The notes beneath the pieces were generated by a model that saw only the letters and a program-made list of their open reading frames with translations, was not told where the DNA came from and searched no databases. A DNA stretch of 7,217 nt from Methanothrix sp. (lineage in GTDB: Archaea; Halobacteriota; Methanosarcinia; Methanotrichales; Methanotrichaceae), in NCBI GenBank assembly GCA_028679775.1, contig JAJRAX010000079.1, positions 1-7,217 of the forward strand, written 5' to 3'. A program made the position numbers and the translations under genes. Positions 1 through 4,967 of the stretch are shown here, in pieces; positions within the stretch are counted from its first letter, which is position 1, and the number at the start of each line of letters is the position of its first letter.

Positions 1-84
1 ATGAATATGGAGAACTGCACATGCCTTGCGAACTTGACGTTCAACGAGATGATGGGCACCCTCAAAGAGAAGATTGTTCATTGA
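1..84 (+). CDS. 3' end of an unidentified gene (partial)
   Basis: A reading frame is open from the first base of the window and ends at TGA 82-84, giving 27 visible codons. The visible peptide has two closely spaced cysteines (residues 6 and 8 of the visible part), then a Met/Lys-rich stretch ending in KEKIVH. In-frame ATG codons occur at 1, 7, 49 and 52, so it could begin here, but an upstream start outside the window is more likely. A strong hairpin begins 11 nt after the stop, consistent with the end of a transcription unit. I do not recognise the family. It could also be a chance open frame, since 27 codons is weak evidence. Confidence 0.3.
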   Translation: MNMENCTCLANLTFNEMMGTLKEKIVH

Positions 85-95
85 ACTGGGGTGTT

Positions 96-124
96 TGGAG
101 GTCCTGAAAATTTGCAGACCTCCA
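96..124. repeat. Inverted repeat / stem-loop
   Basis: TGGAGGTC (96-103) pairs perfectly with GACCTCCA (117-124). With C104 bulged, two more pairs form (T105-A116, G106-C115), leaving the loop AAAATTTG. It lies 11 nt after the stop codon at 84. It may be a transcript-end structure or the first of three hairpins in a structured RNA or mobile-element end that continues to about 297. Archaeal termination normally relies on U-tracts, which are absent here, so a terminator role is not certain. Confidence 0.5.
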
Positions 125-170
125 TTCAAAGATAGGATGCGGCGGACCCGGTAATTTATAACGTAGGGGT

Positions 171-225
171 AAAGGGGTAGAGAATACCCATCTCCTTCAG
201 GGGATGGGATGAATCGTACCCCTTT
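171..225. repeat. Two-tier stem-loop, IS605-like end
   Basis: The outer stem is AAAGGGGTA (171-179) with TACCCCTTT (217-225), a perfect 9-bp inverted repeat. The inner stem is CCCATCTCC (187-195) with GGGGATGGG (200-208), 9 bp including one T-G wobble, closed by a TTCA tetraloop (196-199). The sequence around the inner loop closely matches the second hairpin at 263-285: CCTTCAGGGG, then ATGGGA, then GAA. It therefore looks like a duplicated or older copy of the same element end. The structure could form as RNA or as single-stranded DNA, as used by IS200/IS605 transposases. Confidence 0.5.
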
Positions 226-297
226 CATTACTTTCGCTCCGCGTGCTCGATGAAGCAGGAAGCCCTGCCCCTTCAGGGGCATGGGAGGAAGTCACTG
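213..297 (+). mobile_element. Relic of an IS200/IS605 (IS1341/TnpB-type) right end
   Basis: CCCTGCCCC (263-271), loop TTCA (272-275) and GGGGCATGGG (276-285, T282 bulged) form a GC-rich hairpin followed by AGGAAGTCAC (286-295). A GC-rich hairpin followed by an AGGA.GTCAC-like terminus is what I recall for right ends of IS605/IS1341 elements, where the 3' end of tnpB and its guide (omega) RNA overlap. One plus frame running through the hairpin (from 213) reads VLDEAGSPAPSGAWEEVTEL, and an EAGSP-type peptide is typical of TnpB C-termini. No transposase body, left end or TnpA is visible, so this is at most a solo end or decayed remnant. The element limits are estimates. Confidence 0.4.
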
Positions 298-306
298 AAC
301 TGCGTC

Positions 307-1680
307 TTAACTGCCTGTGGCACTCGCTTTGATCCCAGCCTCCTTTGAAACCGATGCAGCCTTTGAGGCTTTTGATGCCTTGAGCATCTCCACAAAAGTC
401 TCGATTCGGGTCTTGAGCTGGCCGCGGTCTGAGTCGCTGTAATCGGTCTCAATTTTGATGACAGGTATTCCCACTGCTCGCAGGGCACGCTCGACCTTGG
501 CAAACTCGGTGTTGAACTCATGGCAGAACTGGAGAACATAGTAGACCACACCGTCGGCCTTGTACTCACCGGCCAGTCTGACCACATCCACCGGTCGCTC
601 GTTATTGGGGGTGAAGCAGGCGCAATTGATGTGCAAATATTTCTCGGCCATGGCTCTGATGAGGTCATCGGAGGATGAGGCATCGCTCGTGTCCACCAGA
701 TCGGTGAAGTATCTGGTTCCGGTACATGATTCCTCGGTGACTACTACCGCTCCGCTCTTCTCGATGGTGTCATGCAGCTTCCAGTTGGGTATGGTCATGG
801 GCGTGCCTGAGATCAGCACCCGTGGAGCGCCCTTGGCTGCCACTCCTTCACCCCGATCAACCCTCGCCTCCAGTTCTTCCGCCAGCTCGTTGGTCTTCTT
901 GACAAACCTCTCGGCATCATCGAAGAGGGCGAGCTGCATGACCAGCAGCACATCCTTTCCGCTGATGGGCACAGGATCCGCTTTTCTTGTGTTGTAAACC
1001 CTGGCCAGAGCCAGACGCTTGCGGTTGGCGAGATCAATGGCCGCCAGGAGCTTCTCGTCAGTGACCTTTCTGCCGGTCAGCTCCTCGACTTTGCCTTTGA
1101 ACTTTTTTACCTCCTCAAACCAGAGGTTTCTGGAGAGGGCTTCATCCTTCTTGTGAGGCAGATGGAGTGTGTGAGTGGGAACGTATTCGCCTAAAAGCTC
1201 GTACATCTTCTTCTTGCCTCCGCAGGTGGTCTCGCCGACGAGGAGGTCAGCCGACTGGAAATAGGGACAGAGATTTGAGATCTTAAAGCCGAAGGAGGAT
1301 TTGATGAGCGGGCAGGTATTCCTGGGAAGGATCTTTTCTGCATCGGCAATGGGAAACTCGGCTCCGCCGCATAAAACGAGCGGGACGGCTCCTGTTGCAT
1401 GAACGAACTCCTCTGGGAAGAACGCACAGAAGGCACCGATGACCTTGTCACCATTGTTCTTTCGATCATAGACCTCTTTAGGCCGTTTGCCATGCAGATC
1501 CTGAATAAAGGAATCGAAATAGGAGATCTTCTCAGGTCGGTTTTTCTGAGTCAAGAAGACGCTTTCAAAGACCGGAGGCAGGCCCTTTATGAGATCGTCA
1601 TGTCTCTCTACATCCAGGCCTACCTCTCTCCAAAAGGTCTCGTTATCCACATCAGTTCTTATTTTTTTTGTTTCAGTCAT
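307..1680 (-). CDS. 2-hydroxyacyl-CoA dehydratase D-component family protein (single-subunit, double-cubane-cluster type)
   Basis: This 457-residue cytosolic iron-sulfur protein belongs to the HgdA/HgdB, FldB/FldC, BcrB/BcrC family. Members accept single low-potential electrons from an ATP-hydrolysing activator and use them to dehydrate 2-hydroxyacyl-CoAs or reduce refractory substrates. The Cys residues that could hold the cluster are C85, C104, C123, C138, C153, C319, C353, C355 and C386. The family-typical C-terminal block ETDYSDSDRGQL followed by TRIETFVEML is at 411-433. The start is ATG at 1680, preceded by the ribosome site AGGTGAT with a 3-nt spacer. The activator gene ends 10 nt upstream, so the two are one operon. 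Classical dehydratases need two paralogous subunits encoded side by side, but only one is here. That suggests the homomeric double-cubane protein type (DCCP, YjiM-like), whose natural substrate is unknown. Residues 435-457 form an unusual Ala/Ser/Lys-rich tail. The family is secure, the substrate is not. Confidence 0.93.
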   Translation of the reverse strand: MTETKKIRTDVDNETFWREVGLDVERHDDLIKGLPPVFESVFLTQKNRPEKISYFDSFIQDLHGKRPKEVYDRKNNGDKVIGAFCAFFPEEFVHATGAVPLVLCGGAEFPIADAEKILPRNTCPLIKSSFGFKISNLCPYFQSADLLVGETTCGGKKKMYELLGEYVPTHTLHLPHKKDEALSRNLWFEEVKKFKGKVEELTGRKVTDEKLLAAIDLANRKRLALARVYNTRKADPVPISGKDVLLVMQLALFDDAERFVKKTNELAEELEARVDRGEGVAAKGAPRVLISGTPMTIPNWKLHDTIEKSGAVVVTEESCTGTRYFTDLVDTSDASSSDDLIRAMAEKYLHINCACFTPNNERPVDVVRLAGEYKADGVVYYVLQFCHEFNTEFAKVERALRAVGIPVIKIETDYSDSDRGQLKTRIETFVEMLKASKASKAASVSKEAGIKASATGS

Positions 1681-1683
1681 TTT

Positions 1684-1690
1684 ATCACCT
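1684..1690 (-). promoter_or_regulatory. Ribosome binding site AGGTGAT of the dehydratase-family gene
   Basis: On the minus strand the junction reads TGA, then AGGTGATAAA, then ATG. The AGGTGAT matches the 16S rRNA anti-Shine-Dalgarno complement GGAGGTGATC. It sits immediately after the activator stop codon and fixes the dehydratase start at 1680. Confidence 0.8.
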
Positions 1691-2452
1691 TCAATATCCG
1701 TCTCTGCCGATGGCTGCAGCTCCTAGAGCGCCTACCAGTTGCGGTTCTTTGGGGAGGGTCAGCTTCACCCGCAGAGTCTCTTCCAGTGCTTTTCTCATGG
1801 CCGGGTTCTTTGCAGCCCCGCCTGTAAATACCACCTGATCTTCCACTCCAATCCTCTCGACCATGGCCTTGATTCTCCTGGCAACGGAGGCATGCACTCC
1901 TGCTGAAACGTCCTCGATGCTTGTCCCCTGAGCAATCTGAGAGATGACCTCGCTCTCGGCAAACACTGTGCACATGCTGTTGATTCTAGCAGGAGTTTGC
2001 GAAGCCAACGATTTGCTGGAGAACTCCTCGAGCGATACCTCCAGGGCTTTGGCAGTGTTCTCAATGAATCGTCCGGTTCCTGCCGCGCAGCGATCATTCA
2101 TGGCGAAGTCCAGGACGCGTCCATGATCGTCGATCCGGGTGATCTTGGAATCCTGGCCTCCGATGTCGATGACAGTTCGGGCGTCTGGAAAGAGCAGATT
2201 GCTGCCCTTGGCATGAGCTGTGATCTCGCTTACGATCTCGTCTGCGGAAAATGAGACGCGGCCATATCCGGTGGCAACGATCTTGTCGATAGGGCCTGCC
2301 GATTTTTCTAAAATTTGCTCCAAGACTGCTTCTCCGGCCTTTCTCGGATTTGCGCCGGTAGGCCGAATAGCACTGGCTAAGACCTGTCCGTTGAGGACCA
2401 CAGCCTTGACGGTTGTCGATCCCAGATCAATGCCGATAAATAGCTTTGTCAT
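1691..2452 (-). CDS. ATPase activator of 2-hydroxyacyl-CoA dehydratase family (BadF/BadG/BcrA/BcrD/HgdC)
   Basis: This 253-residue ASKHA-fold ATPase uses ATP hydrolysis to push an electron from its [4Fe-4S] cluster to the partner dehydratase-type protein encoded next. The sequence shows the phosphate-binding loop GIDLGSTT (7-14), the second nucleotide motif DIGGQDSK (96-103), and TGGAAKNPAM (210-219) near the C-terminus. The two cluster ligands of the family are present: C122 in DRCAAGTGRF and C161 in MCTVFAESEV. Each monomer of the homodimer would give two Cys to one shared cluster. The length matches HgdC/YjiL-type activators and is too short for the related methanogenesis marker 15 proteins. 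Upstream in-frame ATGs exist at 2500 and 2467, but the family N-terminus begins at MTKLFIGIDLGS, so I chose ATG 2452. A GAGATGATC site lies 9 nt before it. Family and role as activator are secure. Confidence 0.93.
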   Translation of the reverse strand: MTKLFIGIDLGSTTVKAVVLNGQVLASAIRPTGANPRKAGEAVLEQILEKSAGPIDKIVATGYGRVSFSADEIVSEITAHAKGSNLLFPDARTVIDIGGQDSKITRIDDHGRVLDFAMNDRCAAGTGRFIENTAKALEVSLEEFSSKSLASQTPARINSMCTVFAESEVISQIAQGTSIEDVSAGVHASVARRIKAMVERIGVEDQVVFTGGAAKNPAMRKALEETLRVKLTLPKEPQLVGALGAAAIGRDGY

Positions 2453-2461
2453 GGATCGATG

Positions 2462-2470
2462 GATCATCTC
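2462..2470 (-). promoter_or_regulatory. Ribosome-site-like GAGATGATC before the activator start
   Basis: GAGATGATC on the minus strand differs by one base from GAGGTGATC, with a 9-nt spacer to ATG 2452. It supports that start over the ATG at 2467, which lies inside this motif. The nearby direct repeat ATGGATC (plus-strand 2451-2457 and 2459-2465) overlaps the start codon and could be an operator, or chance. If the TATA-like box at 2475-2483 is used, the transcript would start near the ATG and exclude this site. Confidence 0.45.
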
Positions 2471-2474
2471 TGTT

Positions 2475-2483
2475 GTATAAATT
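2475..2483 (-). promoter_or_regulatory. TATA-like box of the activator-dehydratase operon
   Basis: AATTTATAC on the minus strand is centred about 27 nt before ATG 2452. Archaeal transcription usually starts about 25 nt downstream of the TATA centre, which would put the 5' end at or next to the start codon (a leaderless mRNA). The element is a good match to the archaeal TTTATA consensus but was found by eye. Confidence 0.4.
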
Positions 2484-2934
2484 GTCAGGCAAATCCGCAA
2501 ATCTTGCCTCTATCTCAACATTTATTGAACAGTATGTGATAGGTATGTGTGGTGAGACGCAAATGAGGGATCTACTTTGCCGACCAGAAATTTGAATCGC
2601 CCAACGTGAACATAGAACGCTTTCTGCCATCTGCCAGGCCGAAGTTTTCTCAGTACTCCTTCGAGGTGATAAAACCGGGAAGCCTCTGGAGGTTAAGGGA
2701 GGAACAGAGTTCCCGTCTGCTTCCCATAGCTAGAAAGACGAGGACAGACAAGAAAAAGCTAGATGTCGTGGAGTAGTGGTAGATCTGAAAAATTCTGCCA
2801 CAGCTCTTGCTATCAACAACGCCATTGATTTGCCTGGCACCAAATTGGCAAGTCTGGCGAGGCTGCATTCGAAGGATAAAATTGTGGGCAACTTTAGGCG
2901 AAAGGCCTTTGATCGGGAGGTGCCGGCCAAATAA
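2482..2934 (+). pseudogene. Decayed plus-strand coding relic, three overlapping frames
   Basis: Three consecutive plus-strand frames, each open with protein-like composition, take over from one another. Frame A runs to TGA 2593-2595 and includes STFIEQYVIGMCGETQMRDL. Frame B is open from 2567 to TAG 2774-2776 and includes FADQKFESPNVNIERFLP and REEQSSRLLPIARKTRTDKK. Frame C is open from 2734 to TAA 2932-2934 and includes VVDLKNSATALAINNAIDLP and SKDKIVGNFRRKAFDREVPA. They overlap end to start, as expected for one gene broken by two frameshifts. No start codon with a ribosome site was found. I do not recognise the family. The opposite strand also has open frames, of less protein-like composition. 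The segment may instead be non-coding, so this call is tentative. Confidence 0.35.
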
Positions 2935-2969
2935 CCTAAAGACTCCTCCTTTATCCTTTGTCTCTTCTT

Positions 2970-2977
2970 TTTATAAA
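2970..2977. promoter_or_regulatory. Palindromic TATA-box-like TTTATAAA
   Basis: TTTATAAA is a palindrome matching an archaeal TATA box on either strand. On the plus strand it follows a pyrimidine-rich run. No gene begins in the expected place: downstream on the plus strand is the antisense of the substrate-binding protein, and on the minus strand the decayed region. It may be an orphan promoter of the vanished gene, drive a non-coding RNA, or be a chance product of the AT-rich surroundings. Confidence 0.2.
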
Positions 2978-3022
2978 TAGATTTAAAATAAAGTCGTTCT
3001 TGAAAATAAATATTAAATGAAA

Positions 3023-3050
3023 TTTTTTAAAAAACTTAACAAAAAAATTT
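3023..3050 (-). terminator. T-rich terminator of the substrate-binding-protein gene
   Basis: Going downstream on the minus strand from the stop at 3083-3085, the transcript meets T7 (3047-3041) and then T6 (3034-3029), which begins the palindrome TTTTTTAAAAAA. Oligo-T runs are the usual archaeal intrinsic termination signal. They sit in a stretch with only 9 G/C in 75 bases (2981-3055). Confidence 0.6.
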
Positions 3051-3082
3051 AAAACCCAGGCCAGGCTATCTCCCGACCTCAC

Positions 3083-4126
3083 TTACTCGTCGTTCTCCTC
3101 ATAAACCTCCAGCAGATCCTGGAAGTTCTCGTTATCCGGCTGCTGCGCAATCAGATTGTCCAGAGCTTCTTTGTAGATGGAGGTATCAATGTGCTCGTCA
3201 ATATCCTCGTCAGAGCTGATGAAGCCAATGGTGTTCATCATTTCCCACCACTCCTCGATGGCCTTCTTATTGGGGTCAGGCGAGAAGTTGAAGTGCTCGG
3301 AGAATATAGAATCGGCTATAACCGTTTTGTCGAAATCCACATATTTCTGGACATCCTCTACGCTCTCATCCGGATTGGTCTTGATGTAGTCGTAGGCCTG
3401 GATAAGAGCGGTTTCGAACTTCACCAGGCTATCCCTGTCGCTATCAAGTGTGGCGGTGCTCACAACGAACCGGCAGCATGGATGCTCTGGAGAGAATGTG
3501 TCGCTATTCAAGATCACCTTCAGGCCCTGGGTTTCAGCTATTTGCTGGTAGGGCAGCCAAACGATTCCCACATCCGCCTTGCCGGTCTTGACTGCATCCA
3601 TGACAATGGAGGGAGACTTTAGCTCTTGGATGGTCACGTCCTTCTCCCAGTCGATGCCTGCCTCATGCATGGCATTTCTGAAGACCACGTCACCAGTGGA
3701 CATTCTGACTGTGGCGATGGTTTTTCCTTTAAAAGCCGTGATGTCGTCGAATTCGCTGGCGCGATCCGCCAGGGTAACGGCAGCCGCGCCCTCGCCCATC
3801 AGCCCGCCGATGTACTTGAGATCAGTGCCTTTGGAGATGTAAACCGCGGGTGCGGTCGATCCCATGGCGATGACATCCAGTTTGCCTGCTGTGAGCGCAT
3901 TGTATCCGTCAGCGCTGTTCGGGAACTGGGACAGCTCAACGTCGAGATCCTGATCCGCAAAGAATCCCTGCTCCTTGGCCACAAAGGTGAGTGCGTGTCC
4001 AGTGGTGGGCAGGTATCCAAGACGTATCAATTTTGTCTCCGCGGCGGAATCGGCGAGGGCGGAGGTGCTCACCAGCGCCGTCAGAAGGACCGCTACAATC
4101 ATAATATTTAATAATTTATTCAACAT
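3083..4126 (-). CDS. ABC transporter substrate-binding protein, NrtA/SsuA/TauA (NMT1-like) family
   Basis: This 347-residue exported protein captures a small ligand outside the membrane for an ABC importer. Relatives bind nitrate, sulfonates, taurine or pyrimidine precursors, and the ligand here cannot be read from sequence. The signal peptide has Lys4, a hydrophobic core (about 8-20) and a likely cleavage after ALA (23-25). The mature protein starts the periplasmic-binding fold with LIRLGYLPTTGHALTFVAKE (33-52), followed by EGFF-like QGFFADQDLDVEL and the typical GKLDVIAMGSTAP (81-93) and GKADVGIVWLPYQ (182-194) blocks. HPCCR (215-219) carries a vicinal Cys pair. There is no lipobox Cys and no C-terminal membrane helix, so how it stays at the membrane is unclear. 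I chose ATG 4126 because the signal peptide begins there and AGAGGAC lies just upstream, although the frame is open to 4201. No permease or ATPase gene is in the window. Confidence 0.9.
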   Translation of the reverse strand: MLNKLLNIMIVAVLLTALVSTSALADSAAETKLIRLGYLPTTGHALTFVAKEQGFFADQDLDVELSQFPNSADGYNALTAGKLDVIAMGSTAPAVYISKGTDLKYIGGLMGEGAAAVTLADRASEFDDITAFKGKTIATVRMSTGDVVFRNAMHEAGIDWEKDVTIQELKSPSIVMDAVKTGKADVGIVWLPYQQIAETQGLKVILNSDTFSPEHPCCRFVVSTATLDSDRDSLVKFETALIQAYDYIKTNPDESVEDVQKYVDFDKTVIADSIFSEHFNFSPDPNKKAIEEWWEMMNTIGFISSDEDIDEHIDTSIYKEALDNLIAQQPDNENFQDLLEVYEENDE

Positions 4127-4130
4127 ATTC

Positions 4131-4137
4131 GTCCTCT
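4131..4137 (-). promoter_or_regulatory. Ribosome binding site of the substrate-binding-protein gene
   Basis: AGAGGAC on the minus strand precedes ATG 4126 with GAAT between. Its GAGG core is complementary to the 16S rRNA 3' end. It fixes the start at 4126 rather than at the in-frame ATG 4201. Confidence 0.6.
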
Positions 4138-4160
4138 GGCCGTTTTGTTTTTTCCGGCAA

Positions 4161-4168
4161 TTAAAAGC
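4161..4168 (-). promoter_or_regulatory. TATA-like box of the substrate-binding-protein gene
   Basis: The minus strand reads GCTTTTAATTG here, centred about 39 nt before ATG 4126. Transcription starting about 25 nt downstream would leave a leader of roughly 14 nt that contains the AGAGGAC ribosome site, so promoter and ribosome site fit each other. Found by eye. Confidence 0.35.
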
Positions 4169-4195
4169 ATAGCGAAATGAGCAAGACTTGCCTTG

Positions 4196-4422
4196 ATGCA
4201 AAGTCTTTCAGACAATGTCGGTTTGTCAGACAGATCAACTGTGCTCGTTGCACCAGCTATCAAAGTCGGGGTTAGAGATGATGCCATTAGCGATGATAAT
4301 GAAGTCGGGACTGGAGGTCTCGGGTGCTCGATGAGGGCATGGTGCCTCAGGATGGCGACACTGTGGACCTGAAGGGCGGCGTGAAGGAATTTTATATCGA
4401 TGCCAGGGAATCTCGAATATGA
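4196..4422 (+). pseudogene. Frameshifted coding relic between divergent genes
   Basis: A 58-codon frame from ATG 4196 to TGA 4370-4372 begins MQSLSDNVGLSDRSTVLVAP and continues IKVGVRDDAISDDNEVGTGG. A second frame, open 4303-4422, then reads VLDEGMVPQDGDTVDLKGGV and KEFYIDARESRI before TGA 4420-4422. The first frame loses protein character about where the second gains it, as after a single frameshift. The LSDN/LSDR repetition and the Asp/Gly-rich composition recall extracellular repeat proteins of archaea, but I cannot assign a family. The second frame ends in an ATGA overlap with the acetyltransferase start, so it might instead be a real 32-codon gene starting at GTG 4324. Confidence 0.3.
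4390..4397 (+). promoter_or_regulatory. TATA box of the GNAT gene
   Basis: TTTTATAT is centred about 25 nt before ATG 4419, the classical distance from TATA box to transcription start. That would make the mRNA leaderless, although AGGGA at 4405-4409 could serve as a weak ribosome site if transcription starts earlier. Confidence 0.45.
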
Positions 4423-4874
4423 CAGATGTAAGCTACATTGAAGTTGACGAGCAGGGATTGGATCTAATAAAGCCGCTCTGGGAGAAGCTCATTGAGCATA
4501 TAATAGCCCGCTCCGTTTACTTTGGAGAATGGTTTGAGGCACGGGCCTTTGAGCAGAGGAAGTCCGAGTTGCTAAGAAAATCTTCTGCAGGCAAGATGCA
4601 CATCGGTCTGGCCTTGGTTGATGGCGAGTATGTCGGTTATTGCGTCTCATCTGTATGCTGCCGGGCGGGAGAGATCGATTCGATTTTCGTCGAGGAGAGC
4701 CATCGCGCTTGCGGAATCGGCGGCGAAATGATGAAGCAGGCGCTTGCCTGGATGGAAAAGGAGCAGGCTGTGAGGATAAATATTGCCGTAAGCGTCGGCA
4801 ATGAAGAGGCATTGCCATTTTACCAGCGCTACGGATTCTTCCCAAAGCACATCCTGCTCGAACCGAAAAAGTAA
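4419..4874 (+). CDS. GNAT-family N-acetyltransferase
   Basis: This 151-residue protein is of the usual size for a single-domain acetyl-CoA-dependent acyltransferase. Motif A, which binds the pyrophosphate of acetyl-CoA, is EIDSIFVEESHRACGIGGEM (85-104) with R96-A-C-G99-I-G101 in the RxxGxG position. Motif B is at about N128 to F140, including ALPFYQRYGF (131-140), with the Tyr residues often near the thiolate leaving group. The N-terminal acceptor-binding half (EVDEQGLDLIKPLWEKLIEH) is not diagnostic, so the substrate (protein N-terminus, small amine or antibiotic) is unknown. A TATA box lies 25 nt upstream of the ATG. The next gene begins 93 nt downstream on the same strand, and no functional link is evident. 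Confidence 0.9.
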   Translation: MTDVSYIEVDEQGLDLIKPLWEKLIEHIIARSVYFGEWFEARAFEQRKSELLRKSSAGKMHIGLALVDGEYVGYCVSSVCCRAGEIDSIFVEESHRACGIGGEMMKQALAWMEKEQAVRINIAVSVGNEEALPFYQRYGFFPKHILLEPKK

Positions 4875-4967
4875 TAATGCTCTCATATACGTCAGACAAT
4901 CATCGCTTCTTATTCCTACGCAGTTCTCCAGAAACCTTAATCTCACACCTCTCTCCATCTTTCTCCT

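Noticed and set aside
1691..2452. Methanogenesis marker protein 15 as identity of the activator
   Set aside because: That related ATPase is considerably longer; the 253-residue length, the C122/C161 spacing and the adjoining dehydratase-family gene fit an HgdC/YjiL-type activator.
2650..2868. Minus-strand open frame of about 72 codons in the gap
   Set aside because: Its translation mixes a hydrophobic run with Cys- and Ser-rich sequence of no recognisable kind, and the plus-strand frames in the same place look more protein-like.
3626..4111. 161-codon open frame on the plus strand opposite the substrate-binding protein
   Set aside because: It is antisense to a well-supported gene with signal peptide and family motifs; its composition is not protein-like and no start signal was found.
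243..4334. GTGCTCGATGA occurring both near 244 and at 4324
   Set aside because: An 11-base match with no extension on either side is plausibly chance; the flanks differ.
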